DNA of 64,000 nucleotides, taken from Caldimonas mangrovi (GTDB taxonomy: Bacteria; Pseudomonadota; Gammaproteobacteria; Burkholderiales; Burkholderiaceae_C). Each line of letters starts with the position of its first letter. The stretch's first letter is position 1. The stretch is from the NCBI RefSeq assembly GCF_023721835.1, contig NZ_JAMKFE010000014.1, positions 62,001 to 126,000 on the forward strand, given 5' to 3'. Below are positions 44,326-52,001 of the stretch, one piece after another. Under the pieces are notes generated by a model. It saw only the letters and a list, made by a program, of their open reading frames with translations, had not been told where the DNA came from and did no database searches. The position numbers and the translations under genes were made by a program.

Positions 44326-45480
44326 ATGAAGTCTGTGCTCTGGTTCCATCGCGTCGCCTGCGCGCTCGGCGTCGCGGCACTGTCGTCGGCGGCCGCGCAG
44401 CCCAGCCCCGGCGTGACGCCCCACGAGGTCCTGCTCGGCCAGTCGGCCTCGTTTTCGGGCAGCTTCGCGTCGCAGGCCGCCTCGTACCGCGACGGCGCGC
44501 TCGCTTACTTCGCAGCCGTCAACGCGCGCGGCGGCGTGCACGGCCGGCGCATCCGGCTGATCTCGCTGGACGACGGCTACGTCGCCGAGCGCGCAGTCGA
44601 GAACACGCGCCGGTTGATCGAGCGCGACCGGGTGTTCGCGCTGTTCAACCCGACCTGGACCAACACCGTGAAGGCCAGCCTGCCGCTCGCCGAAGCAGCC
44701 GGCGTGCCGCTGTTCGCCCCGTACACCGGCTACGAGGAGCTCTATGCACGCTCTTCGCCGCAGGTCTTCACGACGCGCGCGAGCTTCGCCGACGAACTGG
44801 CCCAGATCGTCCGGCACCTGCACACGATCGGGCTCACGCGCATGGGCCTGGTGCACTACGACAGCCCGCCCGGTCGGGAGCTGCTGGACGACACGCGGCA
44901 ACGTGCCGAAGCGCTGCAGATGAAGCTGGTCGCGACCGGCACGATGAAGGCCGGCTCGCGCGATGCCGCGGCCGCCGTCGACGCACTGAAACGCACCGAC
45001 GACCTGCAGGCACTGATCATCGGCGTCTCGGGCAGCGACGCCGTCGCCTTCATCCGCGCGTTCGACCGCGTCCGCAAGGGCCGCACCGCGTACTACGCGC
45101 GCAGCCTGATCGGCATCCAGCACCTGGTGAGCGAGCTCGGAGCGCAGGCCCAGGGGCTGTCGGTCAGCCAGACGGCACCGAACCCGCACAAGAACCGCAC
45201 GCCGGTGGCCGTGGAGTACCGCGCGCTGCTGCAGCACTACAACCCGGCGCTCCAGCCCGACTACATCGGCCTCGAAGGCCTGGTCTCGGCGAAGGTGTTC
45301 GTCGAAGCACTGCGCCGCACCGGCCCGCGACCCACTCGGGAGGCGCTGCGGCACAGCCTGGAGCGCATGAACGCCTACGACGCGGGCGGCTACACCGTCG
45401 GCTTCTCGCCGCAACAGCATCACGGCTCCCGCTACGTCGACATCGTGATGATCGGCGCGGGCGGCCGCATCGTCGACTGA
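44326..45480 (+). CDS. ABC-type branched-chain amino acid-like receptor (Peripla_BP_6)
   Basis: A 384-residue periplasmic binding protein with signal peptide ending near SAAAQ. LLGQSASFSGSFASQAASYR, NARGGVHGRRIRLISLDDGY and GLEGLVSAKVFVEALRRTG are the LivK/HisJ-type class I fold blocks. It would feed an ABC permease, none of which is in the window. It is 33 bp after the Bug gene and 31 bp before the N-formylglutamate amidohydrolase gene. The ligand is unknown. Confidence 0.87.
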   Translation: MKSVLWFHRVACALGVAALSSAAAQPSPGVTPHEVLLGQSASFSGSFASQAASYRDGALAYFAAVNARGGVHGRRIRLISLDDGYVAERAVENTRRLIERDRVFALFNPTWTNTVKASLPLAEAAGVPLFAPYTGYEELYARSSPQVFTTRASFADELAQIVRHLHTIGLTRMGLVHYDSPPGRELLDDTRQRAEALQMKLVATGTMKAGSRDAAAAVDALKRTDDLQALIIGVSGSDAVAFIRAFDRVRKGRTAYYARSLIGIQHLVSELGAQAQGLSVSQTAPNPHKNRTPVAVEYRALLQHYNPALQPDYIGLEGLVSAKVFVEALRRTGPRPTREALRHSLERMNAYDAGGYTVGFSPQQHHGSRYVDIVMIGAGGRIVD

Positions 45481-45511
45481 TGCCGCCGGGCATCGCTTTC
45501 CTCCCCTGCAC

Positions 45512-46378
45512 ATGACCCTCTCCGATATCGCTTCCTTCTGGGACCGCCATCCCGCCTGCACGCTGCACCCGGGGCGGACCGCCCTGGTGCTCGACTCGCC
45601 GCACAGCGGCACGCTCTATCCGGCCGATTTCCGCTTCGCCTGCCCGGCGCAGGCGCTGCGCATGGCCGAAGACACCGACGTCGACACCCTCTGGGGCTTC
45701 GCGCCCTCGATGGGCGCGGCGCTGTTGCTGGCCCATTTCCCGCGCAGCTACATCGACGTCAACCGCGCGCTGGACGAGCTCGACGCGTCCATGCTGACCG
45801 GCACGTGGCCCCTGCCGCTGGCCCGCAGCACCAAGGTGCGCCTCGGCAAGGGCCTGATCTGGCGACAACTGGACGACGGCACGCCGATCTACGACCGGGG
45901 GCTGTCGGTGGCCGAAGCGCAGATGCGCATCGACCGCTGCTGGCAGCCCTACCATCGTCTGCTGGACGAGGCGATTGCCGAGGCCCGCAGCCGGCATCCA
46001 ATGGTCATCCACATCGACTGCCACTCGATGCCTTCGGTCGCACAGGCCTATTCCACGGAGCACCCCTATGAGGCCCACCCGGACTTCGTCCTCGGTGACC
46101 GCGACGGCACCACCGCCGCTCCGCAGCTGACCCGGTGGATCGAGCGCTTCCTGAACAGCCGTGGCTACACCGTCGGCGTGAACCATCCTTACAAGGGTGT
46201 CGAAATCGTGCGACGTCACGGCCGCCCGAGCGAGGGCTGCCATTCCATCCAGCTCGAGATCAACAAGAGGCTCTACATGAACGAAACCACACTCGAGCGG
46301 CGCGCCGAGTTCGACCGTGTGCAGGCCGCGTTGCGTGAATTGCTCGAGCAGCTGACGGCGACGAAGCACAACTTTTGA
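45512..46378 (+). CDS. N-formylglutamate amidohydrolase
   Basis: A 288-residue cytoplasmic metal enzyme of the HutG/FGase family. It has VLDSPHSGTLYPADF, FPRSYIDVNRALDELD, IHIDCHSMPS with metal-binding His/Asp, and VEIVRRHGRPSEGCHSIQLE, the family's C-terminal block. It hydrolyses N-formyl-L-glutamate to formate and glutamate, the last step of one histidine-degradation branch. No other hut gene is in the window, so it may instead act on an imported N-acyl amino acid. It ends the operon begun at 43321. Confidence 0.87.
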   Translation: MTLSDIASFWDRHPACTLHPGRTALVLDSPHSGTLYPADFRFACPAQALRMAEDTDVDTLWGFAPSMGAALLLAHFPRSYIDVNRALDELDASMLTGTWPLPLARSTKVRLGKGLIWRQLDDGTPIYDRGLSVAEAQMRIDRCWQPYHRLLDEAIAEARSRHPMVIHIDCHSMPSVAQAYSTEHPYEAHPDFVLGDRDGTTAAPQLTRWIERFLNSRGYTVGVNHPYKGVEIVRRHGRPSEGCHSIQLEINKRLYMNETTLERRAEFDRVQAALRELLEQLTATKHNF

Positions 46379-46388
46379 AGCAGCCTTC

Positions 46389-46460
46389 GCGGAACGCCGC
46401 GGGCGCGGCTGCCGCCCGCATGACCGTGGTTGGGCAGAGGCCGGCGTTCCGCCCTTTTCT
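46389..46460 (+). terminator. Branched hairpin with T-rich tail, candidate terminator
   Basis: GCGGAACGCCG (46389-46399) and CGGCGTTCCGC (46442-46452) are perfect 11-bp inverted repeats. Between them lies a second stem, GCGGGCG/CGCCCGC. CCTTTTCTT follows. It begins 11 bp after the N-formylglutamate amidohydrolase stop, so it is a plausible though unusual terminator. Confidence 0.5.
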
Positions 46461-46574
46461 TCTGGGCAGCTGTCGAATCGGGGCACACCCGATCGTCGTG
46501 GTGAATGACCGCCTGGTCTTTCCTTCATCATCCCGGCCTGCGGCTTCGTCCGAGGCCCCCTGCAGGAGCATCCC

Positions 46575-47225
46575 ATGTCCAGACTGCGCATCGCCTGTTT
46601 CGCCATTTCCGTCGACGGCTACGGCGCCGGCCCCCGCCAAAGCCTCGAGCAGCCGCTCGGCGAGAACGGCGAAGAACTGCACCCGTGGGCCATCGCGACC
46701 CGCCACTTCCAGCAGATGCACGGCAGCGGCACCGGCGGCAGCACCGGCGTCGACAACCGTTACGTGGAACGCGGCTTCGACAACGTCGGCGCCTGGATCC
46801 TCGGTCGCAACATGTTCGGGCCCGTGCGCGGCCCGTGGCCCGACGACCACTGGCGCGGCTGGTGGGGCGACGAGCCGCCCTATCACACCCCGGTGTTCGT
46901 GCTGACGCACCATGCGCGGCCGCCGCTGGAAATGAAGGGTGGCACGGTCTTCCACTTCGTGACCGACGGCATCGAGGCCGCACTGGCCCGCGCGAAACAG
47001 GCGGCCGGCAGCCGCGATGTGCGCCTCGGCGGCGGCGTCGCGACGCTGCGGCAATACCTGGCAGCCCGGCTGGTCGACGAGGCCCACCTGGCGATCGCGC
47101 CGGTGCTGCTCGGCACCGGCGAGCCGCTGTTCGCCGGGCTGGACCTGCGCACGCTGGGCTACGCCTGCACCGAGCACGTCGCCGGCGAGAAGGCAACCCA
47201 CGTGGTCTTCACGCGGCAGCCGTGA
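46575..47225 (+). CDS. Dihydrofolate reductase-like protein (RibD C-terminal domain family)
   Basis: A 216-residue protein of the RibD_C fold used by deaminase-reductases. It opens LRIACFAISVDGYGAGPRQS and has GAWILGRNMFGPVRGPWPDD, VFVLTHHARPPLEMKGGTVF, and DVRLGGGVATLRQYLAARLV, where the Gly-rich loop binds NADPH. It is not a folate enzyme by clear motif; NADPH-dependent reductase of unknown substrate is the safe reading. AGGAGCATCCC is upstream of the ATG. It converges with the LysE gene. Confidence 0.82.
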   Translation: MSRLRIACFAISVDGYGAGPRQSLEQPLGENGEELHPWAIATRHFQQMHGSGTGGSTGVDNRYVERGFDNVGAWILGRNMFGPVRGPWPDDHWRGWWGDEPPYHTPVFVLTHHARPPLEMKGGTVFHFVTDGIEAALARAKQAAGSRDVRLGGGVATLRQYLAARLVDEAHLAIAPVLLGTGEPLFAGLDLRTLGYACTEHVAGEKATHVVFTRQP

Positions 47226-47235
47226 CGCCGGTTCG

Positions 47236-47865
47236 TCAGCGCACCGACGACACCAGCTTCAGCCCCAGCCCGACCATCACGCCGCCGGCAATGCGGTCGG
47301 CCCAGCGTTTGCAGCGCAGGTAGGCGCGCCGCGGGCCTTCGGCCGACAGGCCGAGCGCGACCAGGGCATACCAACCGGTTTCGATCAGCAGCACCAGCGC
47401 CAGCACGGCAGCGCCGAACTGCAGCGTGACGGCCGGCGGCAGGAAGGCGGCAAACACGCTGGCGTAGACGATCGCCGTCTTCGGGTTGCTGACCTGCGTG
47501 GCAAGGCCGAGTGCGAAGGCACGCAGGCGGCCTGCGGCGGCTCGGCCGGCACCGGCTGCATCGACCGCAAGGGGCTGCGCCGCGCCGCGCCAGATGCGCA
47601 CGCCCAGGTAGGCGAGGTACAGGCCACCGGCCACCTTCAACACGACGTACAGCGACGGCACGGCGAGCAACACGCCCTGCAGCCCGACCAGTGCGGCAAT
47701 GGCGAACAGGAAGCCGCCGACGCCCATGCCGACGGCGGCGGCCAGAGCCTGCGCGCGGGATGCCGCCACCGCGGTGCGCGCGATCATCACGAAGCTGGGC
47801 CCAGGGCTGACCACACCGACCGCGAGGGCGCCGGCGATGCCCAGCAGGGCGAGCAGGTCGTTCAT
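47236..47865 (-). CDS. LysE/RhtB-family amino acid exporter
   Basis: A 209-residue inner-membrane protein with about six hydrophobic segments. GALAVGVVSPGPSFVMIART is the family's first-helix signature; GGLYLAYLGVRIWRGAA and NPKTAIVYASVFAAFLPP follow. It exports amino acids such as lysine, threonine or homoserine lactone; the substrate is not determined. AGGAGA lies upstream of the start. Convergent with the RibD-like gene, and 33 bp downstream of the AhpD-like gene on the same strand. Confidence 0.92.
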   Translation of the reverse strand: MNDLLALLGIAGALAVGVVSPGPSFVMIARTAVAASRAQALAAAVGMGVGGFLFAIAALVGLQGVLLAVPSLYVVLKVAGGLYLAYLGVRIWRGAAQPLAVDAAGAGRAAAGRLRAFALGLATQVSNPKTAIVYASVFAAFLPPAVTLQFGAAVLALVLLIETGWYALVALGLSAEGPRRAYLRCKRWADRIAGGVMVGLGLKLVSSVR

Positions 47866-47898
47866 CTCATCATCTCCTGTAGGGGGTGGCAGTAGGTG

Positions 47899-48489
47899 TC
47901 ATGCCGGCTTCTTCTCGCGCGGCAGGCGCCCCATCAGATAGAACTCGTCGTTGGGTCGCAGGTTGATCAGGTTGGCCATGCGGTTGCTGAGACCGAACAA
48001 CGCGGTGATGGCGCCGATGTCCCAGATGTCCTCGTCGCCGAAGCCGTGCGCACGCAGCACGTCGAGGTCAGCGTCGTTCACCTGCGCCGAATCCTTGCAG
48101 ACCTTGAGCGCGAAGTCGAGCATCGCCTTCTGGCGCGGCGTGATGTCGGCCTTCAGGGGGTTGGTCGCCAGCTGGTCGGCCAACTGCGGGCGCTTCTCGT
48201 AGACGCGCAGGATGGCGCCGTGCGCGACCACGCAGTACAGGCAGCGGTTGGCTCCGGACGTGGCGACGATGATCATTTCCCGCTCGCCCTTGCTCAGGCC
48301 GCCTTCCTTCAGCAGCAGGGCATCGTGATAGGCGAAGAAGGCTCGCGCCTCGTCGGGCCGGTGCGCCAGTGCGAGGAAGACGTTGGGCACGAAGCCGGCT
48401 TTCTCCTGCACCTCGAGGATGCGCCGGCGGATGTCGTCGGGCAGGTCGGTGAGTGCGGGGACGGGATAGCGGCTGATCGGCGGGTTCAT
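47899..48489 (-). CDS. AhpD-like/carboxymuconolactone decarboxylase-family peroxidase-related protein
   Basis: A 196-residue all-helical protein. GFVPNVFLALAHRPDEARAF and the CxxC motif CLYCVVAHG (with the downstream His) are the AhpD-family active site, and NPLKADITPRQKAMLDFAL and GFGDEDIWDIGAITALFGLS match the 'uncharacterized peroxidase-related' subgroup. It probably reduces peroxides or disulfides. It is upstream of the LysE gene and possibly co-transcribed with it. Confidence 0.88.
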   Translation of the reverse strand: MNPPISRYPVPALTDLPDDIRRRILEVQEKAGFVPNVFLALAHRPDEARAFFAYHDALLLKEGGLSKGEREMIIVATSGANRCLYCVVAHGAILRVYEKRPQLADQLATNPLKADITPRQKAMLDFALKVCKDSAQVNDADLDVLRAHGFGDEDIWDIGAITALFGLSNRMANLINLRPNDEFYLMGRLPREKKPA

Positions 48490-48538
48490 GGCGGCTCGGG
48501 CAAACGGCGTTGCCGTCCAGCATAGCGGCAAGCGGACG

Positions 48539-49378
48539 CTACCAGAAGAACCCGGCGCGGCGCGCCACCACGACAAGGCCGTCGACCGGCAGCTTCGGCG
48601 TCCCGCCCGAGATCAGGAACTGCCGCCGCCCCGAGACGGTCGCGGAGGTTTCTCTCAGCAGCACGCGCTCGTTGCATTGAGGCCCGCCACTGGAACTCTG
48701 GCAGACGTCGATCTGCACGGTCTTGGCATCCACCATGCTCCAGATCCAGTCGACCATCGCGATATGGCCGTTCCATACCAGGAAGTCGAGCGCCTTCACC
48801 TCGCTGGCCTTGTTCACTTTCCCCTGGCAGTGCCACATCGGCCACTGCGCGGGCTCGGCGCCCTTGTACTCGTCCCACTCGTGGTTGTAGAGCAGGTAGT
48901 TGGCGACGTAGCCGACGCAGTCGATACCGAAGAAGCGGTCGGCGATCATCTGCTGGATCGCGGCGCTGTCGCTGCGGCCCTTGAAGTACAGGTCGTAGAC
49001 GTTGCCGGTCTTCAGCACCACCTTCTCGGCCGGTTTCTTCTTGTCGCGCCGCCCGCAGACTTCGACGTCCAGCTTCTTGAGCTGCTCCTTGTTGCGGCAC
49101 ATGAAGTTCCAGATCGCGACGAAGGCGTCGCCCGAGCCCTGACCCTTGAGCGCCAGGTCGACCGCCTTGCCGCCGACCAGCGAGTTCATCGTGGGGCCGG
49201 TGCCGCCGTCCTTCATCCAGCGCAGCTTGCCGAACAGGCTGGTGGCGCTGTCGTTGCCGCCGTTGCTGGCGGTCTTGCTGAGGTAGGCGTTGAGCGGTAT
49301 GCGGCCGGCGGCGGCGTTCAGCCCCGGGTGGCAGAGGTGGTCGACAAAGTGGAAAGGCAGCGCAAACGCTTCAGCCAT
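48539..49378 (-). CDS. Putative papain-like cysteine peptidase/amidase, unclassified
   Basis: A 279-residue protein with no signal peptide. A Cys-His-Asp set in papain/NlpC order is visible: Cys154 in FFGIDCVGYVANYLL, His205 in VWNGHIAMVDWIW and Asp224 in VQIDVC. The 100-residue N-terminal part (HFVDHLCHPGLNAAAGRIPL; LVGGKAVDLALKGQGSGDAF) is unlike any family I know. The ribosome site GGGGGAG is strong. It stands alone between the AhpD-like and thiolase genes. It could be a peptidoglycan amidase-like effector or a housekeeping peptidase; no secretion or immunity gene is next to it. Confidence 0.5.
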   Translation of the reverse strand: MAEAFALPFHFVDHLCHPGLNAAAGRIPLNAYLSKTASNGGNDSATSLFGKLRWMKDGGTGPTMNSLVGGKAVDLALKGQGSGDAFVAIWNFMCRNKEQLKKLDVEVCGRRDKKKPAEKVVLKTGNVYDLYFKGRSDSAAIQQMIADRFFGIDCVGYVANYLLYNHEWDEYKGAEPAQWPMWHCQGKVNKASEVKALDFLVWNGHIAMVDWIWSMVDAKTVQIDVCQSSSGGPQCNERVLLRETSATVSGRRQFLISGGTPKLPVDGLVVVARRAGFFW

Positions 49379-49467
49379 GATCGTCTCCCCCAACCGCAGC
49401 AGCGGCACAGCCCGGTTGTGCGATTTTCGGGCCGCTGGGTCAATGGCTCGAAGGGGGGAATAACCCG

Positions 49468-50646
49468 CTATCCCAGCCGTTCGATCACCGTCGCGGTGGC
49501 CATGCCATGGCCGATACACATGACCTGCAGGCCCAGCGTGCCGCCGGTCGCCTTCAGTCCGCTGAGCATCTTCGCCATCAGAGCGCCGCCGGTGGCGCCG
49601 AGCGGGTGGCCATGCGCGATGGCGCCGCCCCACGGGTTGAGCTTGGCCGGGTCGGGCGCGAACTCGCGGGCCCAGGCCAGCGCGACGCTCGCGAAGGCTT
49701 CGTTGACCTCGATCCAGTCGAGGTCGCGCACCGAAATGCCGGCACGCTTGAGCGCCTCGTGTGTCGCCGGGATCACCCCGGTGAGCTGCATCACCGGGTC
49801 GGAGCCGCAGGCGACGCGCGCCCGGAAGCGCGCCTGGGGACGCAGGCCGTCGGCCACCGCCGCGTCGCGATCCGCCACCAGCACCGCCGAGGCGCCATCG
49901 GAGATCTGACTGGCATTGGCGGCCGTCACGACACCTTCACCCGGCGCACGGAACACCGGGTTCATGCTCGCCATGCGAGCTTCGTCGACGACCGCACGGA
50001 TGCCTTCGTCGCGCGTCACCCGGACCGGCTGGCCCTCGGCGTCGACCCCAGGCGTCACGACGATCTCGCGGTGGATGTCCGCCTGGGCCGCCTGCTGCGC
50101 GCGCCGGTGGCTTTCCTTCGCGAACGCGTCGCACTCGGCACGCGACAGCTTCCAGTGCTCGGCGACGCGCTCGGCGCTCTCAACCTGATGTACCAGCGGA
50201 TAGCGCTGCAGCAGGTCGGGGTTGAGCGCCTCGAAGCCGCGGAATTCGGCCTGTCCCAGCGTCACGTCGAGGAACATCGGCACCCGGCTCATGCTCTCGA
50301 CGCCACCGGCAATGACGTACTTCGCATCGCCCGCCGCCACCGCCTGGGCCGCGAAGTGCACTGCCTGCTGGCTGGAGCCGCACATGCGGTTCAGCGAGAC
50401 CCCGGCCACCCGCGTCGGCAACCCCGACAGCAGCACCGCCAGCCGCCCGACATTGGCACCCTGCTCGCCCGCCTGGCTGACGCAACCCGCAATCAAGTCG
50501 TCCAGCTGCTCCTCGGCAACGCCGGTGCGCTCGACCAGCGCACGCACGGCAAAGGCCAGCAGGCAGTCGGGACGGGAGTTCCGCAATACGCCATTGCGCT
50601 TGCCGAACGGCGTGCGGATGGCATCGATGATGACGGCTTCAGACAT
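49468..50646 (-). CDS. Acetyl-CoA C-acyltransferase (thiolase)
   Basis: A 392-residue thiolase. The nucleophile Cys is in [19 protein letters not shown]; the second half has [33 protein letters not shown] with catalytic His, and [13 protein letters not shown] with catalytic Cys. Thiolases cleave or form 3-oxoacyl-CoA in fatty acid, aromatic and other degradative routes. It stands alone here, so the substrate is open. The start is 65 bp downstream of a tandem repeat region in the minus-strand sense. Confidence 0.93.
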   Translation of the reverse strand: MSEAVIIDAIRTPFGKRNGVLRNSRPDCLLAFAVRALVERTGVAEEQLDDLIAGCVSQAGEQGANVGRLAVLLSGLPTRVAGVSLNRMCGSSQQAVHFAAQAVAAGDAKYVIAGGVESMSRVPMFLDVTLGQAEFRGFEALNPDLLQRYPLVHQVESAERVAEHWKLSRAECDAFAKESHRRAQQAAQADIHREIVVTPGVDAEGQPVRVTRDEGIRAVVDEARMASMNPVFRAPGEGVVTAANASQISDGASAVLVADRDAAVADGLRPQARFRARVACGSDPVMQLTGVIPATHEALKRAGISVRDLDWIEVNEAFASVALAWAREFAPDPAKLNPWGGAIAHGHPLGATGGALMAKMLSGLKATGGTLGLQVMCIGHGMATATVIERLG

Positions 50647-50718
50647 GACAACGGGCTCCTTCAGAGCCCGATCATCTTAGTTCGTCGCCACGACGCTGCG
50701 CCACCGGCCCCACCCGCG

Positions 50719-50965
50719 CTGCATTCGTCGAGTGCCACCATGGATCCGGCTCCGCCGTCCACCGGTAGGCCTTGGCAGCCCACGCTGCATTCGTCGAGTG
50801 CTGCCGTGGATCCGGCTCCGCCGTCCACCGGTAGGCCTTGGCAGCCCACGCTGCATTCGTCGAGTGCTCCCGTGGATCCAGCTCCGCCGTCCACCGGTAG
50901 GCCTTGGCAGCCCACGCTGCATTCGTCGAGTGCTGCCGTGGATCCGGCTCCGCCGGTCCACCGGC
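50719..50965. repeat. 66-bp tandem repeat, four copies (last partial)
   Basis: Units begin CTGCATTCGTCGAGTGC at 50719, 50785, 50851 and 50917, exactly 66 bp apart, and each holds TGGATCCGGCTCCGCCG and ACCGGTAGGCCTTGGCAG. Copies differ by a few bases (ACCATGG, GCCGTGG, CCCGTGG). The unit is a multiple of three, so it keeps open frames, but none has gene-like features. It separates fpr from the thiolase gene. Confidence 0.85.
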
Positions 50966-51008
50966 AGCGCCCCCTTGAGGGGGCCGGCGCAGCCGGTAGG
51001 GGGTGGAC
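50966..51008. repeat. GC-rich intergenic repeat with CCCCC-TTGA-GGGGG hairpin
   Basis: Perfect stem CCCCC (50970-50974), loop TTGA, GGGGG (50979-50983), followed by GCCGGCGCAGCCGGTAGGG. I recall this motif as a widespread intergenic element in Comamonadaceae-type genomes. Immediately after the fpr stop it could act as a terminator, although no T-run is present. Confidence 0.5.
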
Positions 51009-51782
51009 CTATTGATCTGCGAAAGCGCGTTCGATGACGTAATCGCCCGGCTTCGACGTGTTGCCCTCATGGAAGCCGCGCGCGTCGAGCAGGTGCTTCA
51101 GGTCCTTCAGCATGTGCGGGCTGCCGCAGATCATCACGCGGTCGTGCTCGCGGTCCAGCTGCGGCAGGTGCAGGTCGCTGCACAGCTTGCCGGACTCGAT
51201 CAGCGTCGTGATGCGGCCGCGGTTGACGTACGGCTCGCGCGTGACGGTCGGGTAGTACATCAACTTGCCGGCGGCCAGCTCACCGAGGAACTCGTGCTCG
51301 GGCAGGTCCTTGGTGATCAGGTCCTGGTACGCCAGCTCGGAGACTTCGCGCGTGCCGTGCACCAGCACCACCTTCTCGTAGCGCTCATACGTTTCCGGGT
51401 CGCGGATGATGCTGAGGAAGGGAGCCAGCCCGGTGCCGGTGGACAGCAGGTACAGGCGCTTGCCGGGCAACAGGTAGTCGAGCAGCAGCGTGCCGGTGGG
51501 CTTGCGGCCGACCAGGAGGGTGTCGCCCTCCTTCAGGTGCTGCAGCCGCGAAGTCAGCGGGCCGTCGGGCACCTTGATGCTGAAGAACTCGAGGTGCTCT
51601 TCATAGTTGGGACTGGCGACGCTGTAGGCCCGCAGCAGCGGCTTGCCGTCGACCTTCAGGCCGATCATTGTGAAGTGCCCGTTCTGGAAACGGAAAGCCT
51701 GGTCACGGGTGGTGGTGAAGCTGAACAGGCGGTCGGTCCAGTGACGCACGCTCAGCACGCGTTCTTCGTTGAAGGCACTCAT
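51009..51782 (-). CDS. fpr: Ferredoxin-NADP+ reductase
   Basis: A 257-residue flavoprotein, normal Fpr length. FAD domain with LLRAYSVASPNYEEHLEFFS; NADPH domain with YLLSTGTGLAPFLSIIRDPE, LVHGTREVSELAY and VMICGSPHMLKDL. It moves electrons between NADPH and ferredoxin or flavodoxin and serves oxidative stress defence and iron-sulfur systems; it could also feed the P450. The ATG at 51782 is preferred because MSAFNEERVL is the usual Fpr start. A hairpin lies about 60 bp upstream. Confidence 0.92.
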   Translation of the reverse strand: MSAFNEERVLSVRHWTDRLFSFTTTRDQAFRFQNGHFTMIGLKVDGKPLLRAYSVASPNYEEHLEFFSIKVPDGPLTSRLQHLKEGDTLLVGRKPTGTLLLDYLLPGKRLYLLSTGTGLAPFLSIIRDPETYERYEKVVLVHGTREVSELAYQDLITKDLPEHEFLGELAAGKLMYYPTVTREPYVNRGRITTLIESGKLCSDLHLPQLDREHDRVMICGSPHMLKDLKHLLDARGFHEGNTSKPGDYVIERAFADQ

Positions 51783-51840
51783 GGCAGATGACGACAGGGT
51801 GGAAGTGGCAGCGAAGGCCGGAGCCCCGTGCTCCGGCAGA

Positions 51841-51863
51841 TGCACCGGGGTTAACCCGGTGCA
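51841..51863. promoter_or_regulatory. Perfect inverted repeat upstream of fpr
   Basis: TGCACCGGG-GTTAA-CCCGGTGCA, 9-bp stems around a 5-bp loop, 59-81 bp upstream of the fpr start. It may be an operator for a dimeric regulator or a leader hairpin of the fpr message. No consensus known to me fits it. Confidence 0.45.
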
Positions 51864-52001
51864 CAGCCGCGATGATACAGACACAATGGGAATGAATCAC
51901 CCCTATCGAAATAGCCCAAAAGCATAAAGAGCCTCTCCTTTGACGTCGGCAGACGCCCGGCGCGACGCCAGCGGGCCCTGCGGCGACCCTCTGTTGCCGG
52001 C

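Noticed and set aside
48539-49378. Type VI secretion effector with immunity gene
   Set aside because: No adjacent immunity-like gene, VgrG, PAAR or secretion gene is present, so only a peptidase-like fold can be suggested.
50719-50965. Possible CRISPR array
   Set aside because: Copies are directly adjacent with no variable spacers, and there are no cas genes.
50661-51070. Short repetitive open frames across the 66-bp repeats
   Set aside because: The 66-bp unit is a multiple of three, so frames stay open on both strands without selection; no ribosome site or family supports a protein.
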